Part shown: piece by piece, positions 1 to 19,164 of the stretch
How the letters are laid out: every line of letters begins with the position of its first letter
Position numbering within the stretch: the stretch's first letter is position 1
Source: Straminergon stramineum
Taxonomy: Eukaryota; Streptophyta; Bryopsida; Hypnales; Calliergonaceae
Direction: 5' to 3'
DNA length: 64,000 nt
Assembly (NCBI GenBank): GCA_963920665.1
Contig: OY987267.1
Coordinates: 1,922,001-1,986,000 of the forward strand
Program-made: the position numbers and the translations under genes
The notes under the pieces: model-generated
The model's database searches: none
Seen by the model: only the letters and a program-made list of their open reading frames with translations
Told to the model about the DNA's origin: nothing

Positions 1-1710
1 TACAAGTGACATTTTTTAATTCGTGATCATTGTTCTTTGCGATGTCACAACTTTGCCATTAAGAGTCCAAATTATAATAGATTTCCAATGGAGTTACATC
101 AATCATCTAATTAACATGTATATATAGAAAAAGAATTCATTACTTTGCAAGTAACTTACAAGGCTAATAGAATCAATGTTCCCAACTCCATACCATGATC
201 TCTGAGAGAGGCAAATATTTAATTGAAAAAATTCAAGTGACTATATTAGAATTTTCTAGGATTTAGTGCTAAGGACTCAGTCTCGTAGATCAAGGTGGAC
301 CATTTCTAAATTCACAGCCTCTACAAATTTTCAAAATATTTTATAAAGTTGGGACAAACTCCAATTACAAAGCACCAATAAATTCACTTCGCTAGCACCA
401 TTCCTAATACCTGAAATGAAAATGTTTGAACCAAAGAAAGCCCACAAAAATTGGTTCCTCACTCATCACTCCCTAGTCCCTACTCATCACCAAAGACAAA
501 GTGCCATCCAAGGAATAACTTCAAGAGAGTACAAAATCCCGTGAAGGAAAAAGAAGAAGAGAAACGGTCTCTCCGCAAAATGATTCATGTGCTGAAAAAG
601 CAAAAGGTCGCGGACGGAATCTCAGCGCTGAGTGTGATAGCCCTCGCCCACCGTCCAATCGGGTTCGTCCACATCCATAGTCAATTGATACCCGTTACAC
701 CCACCTCCCCGGTCATCAACCTTAAGGCCTATAGAGGCAGCCCGCATCACACTGCAAACTCTTTCTCGCACCTCCGACCCCTGGTGTGCTGTCGCGGGCC
801 AATGCTAGCTGCCCCTTACCTTATTACCATTCTCTGCCGCTGCAGTCACTTCTACTCGTGCGCATTTGTTGCAGACTCCGCATTACGCAACTTCTGTGGT
901 TGGTTTTCGTGCTGGCGATCCGATGGCGCACAGAACGAGGGCTTAGTGCGGCAGTTTGAGCTTGTTTCGGGAGGGATTGGTGGGGAGAGAATGTTGCAAC
1001 GCTTCTTACAAGCTTTTTCGTGGAGATAAATTAGTGGTGTGGGTCTCAGTAGATTTCATGAGAGTGCGAGCCGGTGGAGGATGAGGAGGAGAGGATGAGG
1101 AATTTTAGGGAGTAGGGTTTGAGGCCCGGGAGTCGGAGTCTAGTTTCATTGGGGACCTGTTTGGCGCTTTTCCTAGGTCGTGGTGTGTATTGGTGTGCAG
1201 TTTGAGCTTCGGTGGGGTAGTGATCTAGGGGGAGTATCTGGAGCGGCGAGTATCGTTTGTGGAGATGGTGTGACATTGTCTACTCGGACACCGAGTCTTT
1301 CTTATGATCAGTAGACTTGGAAGTGCAATGTTTGGAGCATGAATGATCCGAACCGAAAGCTGTGAACATAAACGTTCTAGAGGATGGAGTCATTGTAGCA
1401 GTTGATCTGGTGGCTACTTTGGGGGTTGGAGTTTGGAGTGCGGTGTAGAAAGGGATTGCTTGTGTGCGGGTTTGGCGGATGTGTGCCGCGTGATGCATTT
1501 CGTGTGATCTGTGGTGGTGGCGTGTAGTGTGAATGAGTCTAGGGGTGAGGCTGTGGCGGATTCAGTGTCCTGGGGAAGATGAATTCGAGTGCGATGGGGA
1601 TCGCATTGAGACGGCGATGACGACAGTGGGAGGGTCGTGACATCGAGAGCTTCACTATCCGCGGGTGGATAGGAATTGAAAGTTTAGGGTGGAGGCGACT
1701 GGGAGTAGCG
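1..1710 (+). other. 5' flank and leader of the SnRK1 gene
   Basis: This stretch precedes the SnRK1 start codon. The first ~500 bases are AT-rich. From about 600 onward the base composition rises, as expected for promoter and 5' leader. The reading frames here (for example 451-1029 +) show no recognisable domain and a composition unlike the neighbouring exons, so I do not call a gene. Transcription start and any leader intron cannot be fixed from the sequence alone. Confidence 0.4.
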
Positions 1711-6476
<4,766 letters not shown>

Positions 6477-9400
6477 CACCCTGGAGTGCTTGCCACCTCG
6501 TTTCTATTGCTGTACGATTGGATGTGTAAATGACAGGCTGCAATTCTGGCTGTTCATCTCGAGCCGCCTGCTGCCCTGCTCGGAAGGCAATTTACCTGAG
6601 TCCACAAAACCCTTGTATTATGGAAGCGACCTACGGAACCCAAACACTCGTTTTTATGTATAGAAATTAGGGGTTTGATACTCAAACAAGCCCAAAAGGC
6701 GGGCAGAGGCCACCAGAAGCTTTGATTTTATCTCTGAACTTTTAAACTCACCCAAGGTACTTACCAGGTTGGACCATTATTAGTTCTCCATTAGTTTCTT
6801 CCCTTGCTGGATCCCGGCAATCCGGCAATGTGACATTTTAAACGTATTTTCCCGGCAACTCGGTAGCCTGTTCCAGCGGTGCAGCGACATCGGCAATTTG
6901 AATTCTTACAGTCTGAGCCTTGTTGGTCTTGAGCTCCACTATTTCAAGAAGGCAAGGTTTTGTTTGGCTTCACTTGCTCTGGTCTCGATTGATGATGTGC
7001 CTAGATTGTGCTGTCCTTGGATTATGGGCCAGTCTGTGTAGTATAAGAGTATGGATATTCGCTCTGCATGTTTGTGTAGATGTTGGAACAGTGCAGATGT
7101 TCTTGATATTTTGTGACTTGAAAACCGAAAAAGAATTTTTAGTATTATTTTGTACCGTGACTTCACATTTTGTCTTCTGGAATTCTCTCCTTGCAATAAG
7201 TTGTCTCTCTCTAAGATAGTTGTCAATCTCAATTCTATAACATTCTAAGTACTCAAACTGAACATAGTATGATTACTTTTGTAACTATGTAGTACATGTT
7301 TGGAACTCCTCCAAAGTATCTAATCATTTAATTCTTGCATAATATGATTCCTTTTGTAATTTTGTATTAAGTAATTGAAACTCCAAAATATTTATTTCAT
7401 TTAATCATTTTATTCAAGTAGCTCCCCTCCAAGAATTTGATGAAAGTCTTTTTTTTTGCTGATCCAGTCCAATCGTTGAATCGTTGAAGGGCCTGAAAGT
7501 TCTGTGCGGCTATACATGGTAGTATATTATGAATTTGGTGGTATTTGATTAAGAATACATTGACCAAATATTTTTCAATACAAAGGAAATTAATGATCAT
7601 GATATTATGTAATAACTATGTATCACATTTCATATATTAAACCACAATTGAAGAGTTATAAGGCAAAATATGGTTTGTATAGAGGGACCCCAAGGGCCTT
7701 TCAATGGTTGAAAACTTGAAATGTTGTTCTAAAATTCTTCATAGTTAACCTTAACCCTTGAACGCGGGGTTGGTGACCATGGAAATCAGCCATTTTGGAA
7801 CCGTGTGACATCATCCACTTTAGAAAAACATCCTATACATGAGAATTCTTTGTCATTCATCGAACTATAATCATCCACCACATTGTTCAAGGGTTAACCG
7901 TTAAATGTTTCGGACTATGTTTTCTCCCCAAATGCTCAAAAATTGTCATTTCTATTACAAACAGTGAATTTTAGGAAAAAAAACATTTTTGGACACATGT
8001 AACCGTAAATCTTGTAGTACACTAATTTGAAAAGATGTGAAAAAAATTTCAAAAATTTCCACCATGTAGATTGTAAGATATTAGTGTTTGAATGGACAAA
8101 TCATTTTTTGGGCCCTGTGAAAAAACAAGCAGCTGCACTTTACAAGGCCAAATTTTTATGAAAAAAACTCCGAAATGGTGGTTATTCTTTGGATTCATTC
8201 TTCAAGGCAAGTTGGCTACATGCTTGAAAAAATTTAGATGATTTGGAATTGTACAACATATAGGAAAAAATTAGGAAGTACAAAGAAGTAGAGAATGATT
8301 CAAAATACTAAATTGTTAAGGATTTTGTTATGGAATTGAAAAATGCCAATCCCAATGGTTGTAATGTTGTAATAAACAATCTACATCCTATAATTTTATT
8401 TTTTTCCCCAAATATTGAAAATTGAGTGAAATAAAAGACTTCAAAGTTTATTTTAGAGTAGAGAATCCAAAACTACTTGCAAACTAAAACTCCTCATAAC
8501 TTTCATCTTATTAATCATAATGGAATGATTCAAAGCTTTCTATGCATATATAAATCTAGAAAATCAATTTTAGATTTTTATTTCTTAGAAATGTTTTTTT
8601 TTAAGAATTTTGGATTACCCGAAGATCAATGGAAATTACATATCATACCATAACTTTCTAACTATGTGGTCAAAAGTTATGAAAATTGTTGGACCTTATA
8701 GCTACTTCTCAGGCACATGTTGTGTGAAAATTTTAAAGAAAAAAACTCCATTTGTAGTGAACTACCCAAAATTGCTATGTTGCCAAAAAAATGCAGTTTG
8801 GTCCTTTAACGATTAATGTTCCGACACTACAAAGGAAAAAAATGTTCAATTAAAGACATTCAAGGATCCTATAAAAATGAAGAATGCACCTATTCATTGG
8901 GATACCAAGTGAGACTTTGACTACAATCAAAGGTAAAATCCATTACATGAAAGTTATCATAAAAGTCATGAAATGTCACCCTTTCTTCAGTCTCTAATGT
9001 GCTTTCAATTCTAAATTGCCTAGTGCTATTAGATAGGTAGTTAGAATGATGATTACTAAAAATTAAGAAGTTAGCTTCTTAAAAAGAAATCCAATTCAAA
9101 TCATTTTGTAATTTTTCATATTCATACAATTAATATTCTATAAATTTTTTAAGTTGTAAGTGTAGGATATGTACTCATAGAATTCCTTTTAAGGTAGGGG
9201 CCCTCAGATGTGCAAGGTTCCTTAAAGTACTACTTGATGAGATACTCACATTGTGTACATCTTTGGATTTGTATAATATACCTATTCTCAAAGAAATGGT
9301 CTTAAAACATCTACCAAAAAAACTTTGACTTTTCATAACTACTCCATGTTGTATCCAAATGATGTGTTCTTTGTTTAATTGGAATCTCCTATCACTTGCC

Positions 9401-12233
9401 AATGAAGAATTTTAGGAGTCTAATACTAGAAAACAACCCTCAATAGAAAGAGTGGTGATTTTGGATGTCCCTACCCTTGAAGCAAAAAATGCTTCAACTC
9501 ACATTGATTGCTTCAAAAAAAGTTTAATTTCCATTGATTGCTCTTCAAACCTCCAGGGTCAACATGGAGCATTAATGAGCTATGTGAAGTACTCTCATTT
9601 CTTTGGAAGATCATATAATGTAATTAGGGTCTCGAATTACATCACATGTGGTTCCACTCATTATTGGGCTTTAACCATCTAGCATTTGATGACCAAATTT
9701 GTTCATTTAAAGGATTTATTTTGAGATGCAAAATTTTTGGTCATTGTTTACATCAAGCATTGCTGCTCGTCTTTGAAAATTGCATAAAAAATTTGTCTTG
9801 TTGTCAAGCTTTACCTTCCTTGTTGGATATTTAACAAAATTCCTTCCTTCTCGGACATTGCCCTATAAGAGAAACCTACTCTAGTGACAACCAAAAGATC
9901 TGTGATAGACTCTTAGAAAATTGCCCATTAGAGTCTTGCATCAATCCATGATAGACTTTTTTCAATAAATGAAATTTGGGCTACATGAGATTAAGTTAAT
10001 AGCCACAATCAATGTCTTGAATGATGGTGATCAATGGAGTGATTAGTAATTGCAATAGGAACTTCCATTTAAAAAAAATTAAATTCTTTACTATAAGTGA
10101 CTTTTTTGGGCCTTCATGTTGTAGCCATGTTAGGAAATACTGTGATTGCTTTAGGTGAGAGAGATCATGGCCATTCTCAATACATTTTATTGTTAGTTTT
10201 GGAATAGTTTACAAACTTCTTGAGCTAATTTCTATTGCTCTCATCATTTCTTACATTTGTTTTTATTTGAAATAAAAAATAGTCAACAATGCTATTAGGA
10301 CAAACTAGTCATTCTACCTCTCGTACATAGGGTTTTACTTCTAATTGACATCCACCCAAATAACTACTGTAGTACCTTTCTAATTTCACAACCTCTTGCC
10401 AAATTAATCAAAATTAAAATTTCAACTTTAGCAATTAAAAAAGGATTTCAACAATTTCTACCATCTAGAATAGTGAATATTCAGCAACTCTACAAGTATC
10501 CAATACAATATGCTACTAAGTACCACATTATCTTACACTATCGTATACTATTGGTATCCTCTCCATATAATCACTTACTTCTAGTGAATTATATTACTAG
10601 TATCTTCTCTATATAATCATTCACATTGATTACCACTATTGTAGGGTTGCAACACATCTTGTATGTATAAAAGGAAAAGAACAAGTGACAAAGTTTAGAT
10701 TTGTCTTACAGAAGAATCCTTTATACATAGTCTAATTATTCTTATGGGGATTTTCAAGTTATCCTTTGACTATCAATATGTATGGTTTTATTCTTCAAAA
10801 AATATACGAAGGACCAATTAAAGATTCTCTTCATTTCAATGGTTTTGAGAAAATGAAGTTAAAGTATGGTTCTATACCTCAACTTGTACTCAAGTTCATT
10901 GAAAGTGTGTTTGAAACAACTTGAATTGGTTGGACTTTGAGAAAAAGGTAACTACACCTAAAATGGACCACTCCTCAAAATTGACCCTCATTTTTGAAGG
11001 AAAATTCAACATAGATGATATCCAAAATCGTGCACATTGCAAGGACAAGTATGAAGTGGAATTAAGGGCTAGTTTGAGAAGTGTGCAACTCTATTTATAG
11101 TATTGTGGAGGTGTCAACCTTAGAAGTGGTCGATCTTTAGTATACTTTTTGTGGTTTTAACTTCTTCTCTATGCCATGTTTCAATACTACTAGTGTGATT
11201 TCTTGATATGCATCAAATGGATTTTGCCATCACCTACATGAAACTTTTAGCAATATACACCTTGCATCTTTGAAAATTTGTAACTAATTTACAACGTGTC
11301 CAAAAATTATGGAACCGCTTGCATTTTGGTTCATAGTCCTTCATCAATGTACAAAAATTGTTGTTCATTTTCTATAGTGTATTGATCATGTCATAGAGCT
11401 TGTTCATGCGATTTTAGGTGTAGTTACCACAAGTGTTGGGTAGTTTTGAAGATTGTTGTTGGTTATCATTATCATTATAATTATAATTTCCTGAAATACA
11501 AATTCATTAATAAAAACAATTAATTTTTGCTGAATTTTTGTTGAAAAGGTACTACGATAAAGAGGGTTGCTATTATTTGAGCATAGGAGTGTGAGCCTAT
11601 GAACCTATAATACTACACACTTATAGATGTATATACCATAAAAACGGCCTACGATTATAGAATATATATGTTACAAATATTCATATTATAAGTGTTTATG
11701 ATACATACACCTTCTATAATATGTGATATCCATATTATAGGTACCCAGAATGTACGTTCAATGTTCACAAGCTTGCATTCTTGGACTCACATACTAGAAC
11801 CGTTGCTACAGTAAATAACCAACCGTTTCTACAGTAATTAAGAAAATGGAACTTTCTCGGAATTGGTACCCCCGTCCACCTGTGTCACTCTCAGGGCACC
11901 TCCCGATGGCAGGTAACCACGTCCCATTACGGCCTTGGCCACAAGCACGTGGACCGTATCCCGCAAACCAAGGTTCGAACCCCAAGCGCGACACCGGCCA
12001 TTAGGACCATTGGATATTAACTTAACGACAGTTGTATCCCATCAACTCCATTCCTCATCACCCCCCCTTTGAAATTTTGCGACCAATTGCTCATCCTCAC
12101 CATACCCATCTCCTCATTTCTCACTCTCGAACTCTGCTTCTCATACCCCAAATCCCGTTGCAATGGAATGTTCACATGAGAAGCAGTGCAGATAAGAAAG
12201 CATCTGCAGACTTCGTCAATCATTGTCTGATTG
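6477..12233. other. 3' flank of SnRK1 and AT-rich intergenic DNA
   Basis: The first ~700 bases are plausibly the SnRK1 3' UTR and terminator region. From about 7,200 to 11,800 the DNA is strongly AT-rich with many short homopolymer runs. Frames here (for example 8610-8816 +, 9452-9834 +) have AT-biased codons and no recognisable motif. I see no gene, tRNA or clear transposon. A SINE-like segment at the right edge is listed separately. Confidence 0.6.
11870..12035 (-). mobile_element. possible tRNA-derived SINE-like segment
   Basis: A GC-rich island in AT-rich DNA contains GGTTCGAACC (near 11973), a good RNA polymerase III B box. On the minus strand a weak A-box-like TGGTCCTAATGG lies about 25-35 bases upstream of it. 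No poly-A tail or target duplication is evident, and the B box is nearly palindromic, so strand and identity are uncertain. It could instead be a fragment of another repeat. Confidence 0.25.
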
Positions 12234-12369
12234 CACTCTTGCAGAGCCGAGTGGACGCTTTTGCTCGCTCTTCAATAAAGCCAGGGCTTGTGAGCGGAGG
12301 ACTCTCTTGCAGGGTCGAGTGTAAGCTTTTGTTTGCTCTTCAATGAAGCCAGGGATTGTGTTTGTAGGA
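12234..12369 (+). repeat. 68-bp tandem duplication in the ALMT leader
   Basis: Two head-to-tail copies, 12234-12301 and 12302-12369, share CTCTTGCAG at their starts and GCTCTTCAATRAAGCCAGGG further in, with scattered differences. They end 60 bases before the ALMT-like start codon, so they are probably in its 5' leader. Each copy begins with a pyrimidine-rich tract and CAG, resembling a splice acceptor. Confidence 0.75.
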
Positions 12370-12429
12370 TTTTGGGGAGGCCATTGTTCTTGAGAGACTG
12401 CAGATTAGAGTTTAACGAAGCGTGAAGCG

Positions 12430-15400
12430 ATGGTAGGAAGTCGAGACTCAAGGAATGGAGAGCTGGATGCGCCATTGTTAGGAGGCGAAACCTATGATGA
12501 GAATGGAAATCGGGATGCCAAGGTTCGGGATGCAGGCTCTGGGGGGCAAGACGAGGTTGTGGTTTCGGTTGGTGAGCATCAAGGTATTGATCGCTCATTC
12601 TCAGGAAGAAGCGAAGGGCTATGGGAAGGAATCTACGACACACCTTTGCTGGAAGCTGCGAGCAGGAGCACGTTTGAGCAAATTCGCGAGCAGAACAGGT
12701 CGAGGCGCGATGATTTCTCGCGGCGAGGAGGGTGGGAGAATCCGGTGAGTCGTTCCAAGCGGAGACGACATGCTATAAGAAACCCTATTCACCAAAAGTC
12801 GTTCGTGGCGAGGGCGGCGTATAGTGCCAGGACGGATACCATGAATTTCTTGTATAATGCGATGATCGGGATTTATATGTGGCCCAAGTGGAGCTGGGAG
12901 GCGATGAGAGCGAATCGAAGTCTGACGGTGCTGTCCGTGAAGCAAGGTGAGGACGATTGTTTGGTGATTGTTTGCATTGGGAAGAGAGATAGAGAGAGAT
13001 AGTTGCATTCTTGCTGGTAATGTAAAGTCTCCATTCACCATACAGTTTGGGAAAGGTTCCTTTCACCACACAGGTGAAACTTGAACCTTTCCCTATAAAA
13101 ATCTAGAAACTTGCACCATGTAGAAGTTTGCACATTTATTTCGTGTTAAGCTAAAAGTAAAATTGCGAAAACTAAAACGTCGAAAGATGAAGCACTTTCA
13201 CAGTTAGCAAAAATCCAAACTCACCTGTATGGTCAATGGAGCCTCTCATGTACTGTGTAGTTAATGGAGTCTCTACATTATTCGCACAGAAAGTGGTCTT
13301 GTTTCGTCGCCGTGCCTCCGCTCCTGTAGAAATCCTAATGAGAGTAGGGTTTACATGGCATTGACTGCACACTTCCCGTTCTCCTTGCACTCATACCAAC
13401 TGCATGGAATGGTTGTAAGAAATTTCGATTTATACTGTAAGAAACTTGGTTCTCGTCTTGTGCACCTCGTCCACATATGACTAGCTTTTAATCTTCAGGT
13501 ACGTGAAAAAACTATGATGTAACAATGAAGGCAAAGCTGTTGTGTTTAATGAAATTTTGGATCATCACTAATGCATCGTAAATCACAAGATATACAGAAG
13601 TCTTGAGCTATTGTTTTTGTGCGAGGTTTTAAGACTCATTCTTTAATAATTGTAAGAATTTCGAATCGATTTCTACAACTTTGATTTTGCTAAGCTATTT
13701 TGAAGTTTGCGGTGTGTGCGGTCGGTGGCATGTTTACTGTACTAGTGTGATGTTTGTATTAAAAAACAATGTTTGCGTCAAAAATGAAAACGAGAAAAAA
13801 GAATGAAATTGAGGCTGCATGTTTACTCAAGATTGGAGATGGATGGTGGTTTGCAGGATTCTGTGCTGGTTTGGCTTCTATATTGTGTGTCATCAAATTT
13901 CCTCAGCCTTATACCCAACTCTCATACATTGCTTTATGGGCTGTTATTACCACCGACCTTCTGTATGAAGCCAATATTGGACTCTCAGTCAGCAAAGGCT
14001 TCAATCGAGTCCTGGGAACTTTGGCTGCTGGTTTCTTAGGTTTTGGGCTTAATCAACTTGGGCCGGAGTTTGGACAAGTTTATCCTTACTTTGTGGTACA
14101 TGCCATCACCTATTTCTTCACTATTCTTCGAGAACCCTCCTTTTTTGCATGTCGGTGCCATGGTTTTCTTTTTGGTTGTTCAAGTTTAGCCAGCATGGAG
14201 ACAAAAATTGTGCGCACAATGCAAAAAGGGCTGACACAATGTTAATTAGGTAGTAATATCAATCCACAGAATATCAAAACATATTAAAGAATTGTATAAT
14301 TTTTGTACAATCTTCCCGTTTGTAAGGAGCCACACCTAATTTCGACTGCTCTTTAAAACCGACCAGTGTAGATTCTTGCCTATGCCTAAAATGTACTCCC
14401 ACTATTCATGAGAGTCTGTGATTGGTTTTAGAAACACTTATTTTCAGCACTTTGAAAATTCATAGTTTATTCATACGGTGTCCAAATGATGCATTCTAAG
14501 AGAATCTAGAATCCCCTTTTGACTACCAGCAAAGTCCCACAAAAAGTTTTCCAATATAGTAATGGGAACCATGCTGAATTGCTTATTTATACATTTCTAG
14601 GTGTAGTTACTGTATTCTTAAGTGGTTCAAACTGCATACGGAAGTACACGTATTCACTTTATATAATGGATGTCTTTTTAATATAATCTACATTAAACCT
14701 GCTACGACTATTTCAATTAATGTAGATATATGACTACGTACTAGGGGACGGTCATTATGGATTTCTAGTAGTTTATAATCAACTGAACATTTTTTTGTAG
14801 CCATCGCAGCACTAAATAGCCGATAGAGAGACCATGGTTGCTGCAGTGGCACATTCCTGCGGTCTGGATGGATTATGTTGGACTATTCTAGAGGGGTCTG
14901 AATGAAATTTCGTGTGGTTGTGGTGCAGGTTTTCTGTGTAACAATGGGAGGTGGCGTTTTTCGATTTTTGAAAGGAATACCACCCTTGAAAGATCAATGG
15001 GGCTATGCCTTCACCGTAGCAACGATGGCGTTTCATATTTTTATTATCACCGCATATTTGGATCCAGAGAAATGGACATTACCGATGCTTAGGTTTTCCA
15101 TGATCTTGCTGGGGTTCGCCATGTCATCGCTTGTCAACATCGCTGTTCAACCGATCTATGCTGGAGACGCTTTGCACAAGCTTGTGGCGAAGAATTTTGC
15201 GACGGCTGCCACCGTCTTTCAGAGGTAGGAGTTTCAGATTATTGGTGCAATTTTACCCAATAGAGGTTTTTTTTGAGTATGGTTGTGTCTCCCCCCCCTG
15301 ACCCCTCTTCGAATGCTGGCAGCCTATAAAATTGAAGTTATCTTCTCAATGTCTCACTTTGGACAAAAACAACCAATTGAAAATAGAAAACAACCAAGGG

Positions 15401-17282
15401 GCAAATGTTTTCTAGCATTGCTTGAGGTGCTATCTACTTTTGGGCCTAAGTTTTCGCTTGGAGTTGCAGGGGTGGGACCAAAGCCCCAATGAGGAAGAAG
15501 CCAACTCATTGTCAATCGATTGCATGCAATTATGAGCTGTTCTCATCCGAACGAGAAAAAAATGGAAATAGAATCTGATTTAATGTGGAAAAGAGATGGC
15601 ATGTGTTCAAAGTGAGGCAGTAAGGTTTCAACATTATAACCTAATAGGATTACTTTATAGTTCACAAATTATATGAGCCCCAGAACAATTTCTGGTGCGT
15701 TGGTACTAGTGATTTGGGCTTTCTTTGCAGATGTGTTGAAGAGTACAACAAAGATACGAAACTTGATCATGTCCCAGACATCTTGAGTGGGCGCTCTGTG
15801 GATGACAAAATCCACCAAAGCTACCATGAAATAGTGATGTCAGATTCAGACATCGATAAGTTGGTGAGTCTCATTGCAGCTTTACACTCGAAGCTAATCT
15901 CATGAATGTATGACTGTTGCTTCTCAGTATTCAATCTTCAAATACAATCCTATTCCATTCAATTGATATGATTCATGACTGATACCACTTGTGGTGTTAC
16001 CTCAGTTGAGCGCAGTGCTGTGGGAGCCTTCGCATGGAAAGTTTTTCAAAAATTACCCGTGGGATCTGTATGACGACATTACAGACTACCTTCGTTACAC
16101 TCTGTACGACGTCATAGCTCTTGACTTGTGTCTTCGAGCAAACATTCAAGCACCTAAGTACCTCCGGGATATTTTTGCTGAGGTTGGAATTTTTTTTCCA
16201 TGCTTCTCTTTATTGCCATATATCAGTGAAACCTAGATTTTCCTCCTTTCATAGCTTTGTTAACTCCGAAGTGTCCAAACGAAAAGAGAAGCTTACTTTG
16301 GAAGCAAATACCGGTAGTCTATTATCGTAACTTCCAAAACACACTTCTCTTGTTAACAAATGTAGGGAATGGTTTCTTCTTTCTATTGGTACATTTTGTT
16401 ACCTTCCCTGAAGCTTTTTAAATCATTTATTTAGGTCTGGCAGTGGCCACTTCAGGGTTAAATATGTTGAGGTTGAGTTTCGCTGATGAAAGAATTGTTG
16501 TTGCACAGGAAATGACGACCATCGCCTCAGAGTGTGCAACCGTACTTCGCGCACTAGGTGACAGTGTACAGAATATGAAGAAGTTTACATCTGCAGGCAT
16601 CATGAAAAAAGCTGAGGAGGCAGCTGTTGCGCTTCAGTACAAGATCTTTAAAAACACAGAATTGCTTTTGGGCAATACCAACCCGGACTGTCCCAACTCT
16701 CCGATGATCCCACCATTAAGTCCGTTTGCAAATAGAGAGCAGTGGTCGGAATCAAACTCTATTCCAGACGATTATTTTCGAAATCGCAACACAGAAGAAA
16801 GGAATACTGGGCCATCAAGAGGAGTGAGTGAGCCAATCAACATCGCCTCATCTCCTGAAGAGAATTCACAGCAGTCTGCAGCCAGTTCACCGGGATTGTT
16901 TTCTGGTTCTGGTTCACCCCAAGGAAGTCTCCTCAGGGGAAGGTCAGGGCCAGTGAAGAAAGCCACTCTGGAGACTCTGACTGAGGGAGTCCCTGCCATC
17001 CATGTTTCCATACCCAAGCCAAGCGTAGACCAGGTTGAACAACAACTAGGCGAACGAACTCCAACAAGTGCCAAGCGGTCCCTTGCTTGGCAATACACGT
17101 TTTCCTCCAGGAAGAACAGCTTAGGACACAACTGGGACGGTACGCTGGAGAGAATTTCGGCCCTGTCCTTAGTCAAGTTTGCGTCTCTGTTAATAGAAGT
17201 TGTTACCAAAATGAGGTATGTTGTGGATTGTGTTGAAGATCTCGGTATACAGGCTAAATTTGAAGAAAGTGATACAATTTAA
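12430..17282 (+). CDS. ALMT: aluminium-activated malate transporter (ALMT)-like anion channel
   Basis: ALMT proteins are plasma- or vacuolar-membrane anion channels that release malate and other organic anions. Six exons join in frame: 12430-12946, 13857-14095, 14929-15224, 15731-15863, 16006-16182 and 16509-17282, all GT-AG, giving 712 codons (711 aa). The N-terminal ~155 residues are hydrophilic and basic (SKRRRH). They are followed by about six hydrophobic segments, with family-typical stretches: LWAVITTDLLYEANIG, KGFNRVLGTLAAGFLGFG, and VQPIYAGDALHKLV (the counterpart of the family's WAGEDLHKL). The cytosolic half contains LWEPSHGKF, matching the conserved WEPPHG motif, then helices and a Ser/Pro-rich tail. 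The N-terminus is longer than in the Arabidopsis proteins I recall. The start is the first in-frame ATG of a clean exon. Subfamily and membrane location cannot be told from this. Confidence 0.9.
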
Positions 17283-19164
17283 AACTCTGCTGAAACAAAT
17301 GGGATAATCCCGTTCTATTTTGTTTTTAAAACAAGTCCCATGTACATGCAGTTTTCTTATTTTAGGTGAGGGATAGCTACCGTCACGCTTAGGCACTAGT
17401 TGTTTACTCTGAAAAATGGACAATGTATTGAGCTTGTTGACTGGAATGTACAGTTCAGGCCGACCTGGGACTTTACCCTTCCATGAGTCGTGCTAAACGA
17501 GATTCCTTTGGGCTCGGAAGAAGGCTCTTGTTTTCCACGTCATGCCCAAGTGTATGTGTTTACTTCTGTATTGTGCATTGTTTTCTTTCGTGGTTTTCTT
17601 CTTTAACAGCATGTCAATTGCTAATTTGATATGGATTGAAGTAGGAAACCTATTCCCGGGACTTCCAGCTGTTTTGAGTGGTTCATTATTAAAAAAGATT
17701 TTTTGGGGTACTTGTACCCCTTCTCTAACCTAGTTACGTGTGAATTTTGTCTGCTTGAAGTGGATCAACTCTAGTTTGTCCATAGAAACCAGCCTGGCCT
17801 TTTTAGGGTTAAGTGATCAACGGTTTATAATCATAGTCGATTATGAGGTGGGTAAAGTATGATGATGACGACTGACGAACCTCTAGTAACGTAGACATCT
17901 AGTTGTCGATTTCTATGAAGGTCAATGACTGTAGAACCTCTGGTTTTCCTAGTGAACAATTTAACCCCTAAATGCCAAGGCATCAAATTCTGGTGTTGAA
18001 GAAACTTTGAAGTTAAATAAACCTTACCAAGTTACTATTTTTAAGTAGTTTGTATTTTTGGAAAATTCATTTTGAATTCTAGTTTTAGCATCAAAAATTC
18101 AATTTTGAAAATGAATGATTATGATTTTTCTATTCAAGATATTGTGCAAGGGTGTTCGTTGGAAATTTCAATTTTCTAGTGTTGAGGGCTCTTGGAAATG
18201 AGCCTCAAATACAATAGATCTTCGAGAAGCCATAAATTGATTGGGGTTGTGTATGTTATGCCCTTTAACCTCTAGTGATCTTAATTTCAGATTTGCCATG
18301 TGGAGAGGGGGTGGAAGACTTCAAATCACTTTCACAATCCTAACACCCTCATGATCAGACATTGTAATCTTTGAATCCATAAGTGATGTTGTGCTTTCTT
18401 TTCCCATGGCATCTCTAAAATGTTTAGTTTGAATTTGTCCAATTACAATTCCCAAAAAAGAAAAAACTGAGAAAACTTATCAAAATGTTGGCTTCTCTTT
18501 CAATTTGAAGTAAATTCCAAAAAGCTTAAAAAAGGCCTCGGGAATTTAGGGTTAAGACTTAGATTTTTTGAGAGCACTTGACAGACTTCCATAAATCATA
18601 ACTAAGTGTATACTCTCCCCAAACCCATCGCAAGCACTAGTGGCAAGTCCGATGTGCAAGGAAACCGTGGACATACTCCGAATCTCAACATCAATAATCC
18701 CTCTCATTCTAAGTCTTTGAATCAGTCAAAAAGTGCAGATCTGTCCTGGGATTTATTTATGCCCAGTAACATTCTGTATACTACAGGCACAGGCACTCCA
18801 GTATTATCTAGACCATTTCAGCAGAACCCTAAATAGTATATGCACTTGAGTAGCAGAGAAAGTCACCGAAGGTACGACGTCTATGTAGAACCGTTTGGTC
18901 TGAAATTCACATCGCGTTTCACAAAAGAATCACAAACAGTCTAATCCCATACATGTTAGTGCGAAATCTCAGCTGCAACATTCACGTTTGATAGTATAAA
19001 ACACTTGGACCATGTCATGAAGATTTTGTCATTAATTAATACATAAACAACAGAAACTAGAGCTGATGTCACCACCAACTCAACTCATCAATAGAGTACG
19101 CTAGAGATACTGGCTGAGCAACCAATACGGCAGATGCATATCCGTGAATCTATGAACTATGACA
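17283..19164. other. intergenic DNA between the ALMT-like and PLAC8 genes
   Basis: This holds the ALMT-like 3' UTR (to roughly 17,750), then AT-rich DNA without a supported gene. A frame at 18606-18836 (+) has ordinary amino-acid composition but no recognisable domain, splice context or partner exon. The right-hand end would contain the 3' UTR of the minus-strand PLAC8 gene. Confidence 0.5.

Noticed and set aside
451..1029. 192-codon plus-strand frame upstream of SnRK1
   Set aside because: No domain, unnatural composition, and position in the promoter/leader of a convincing gene.
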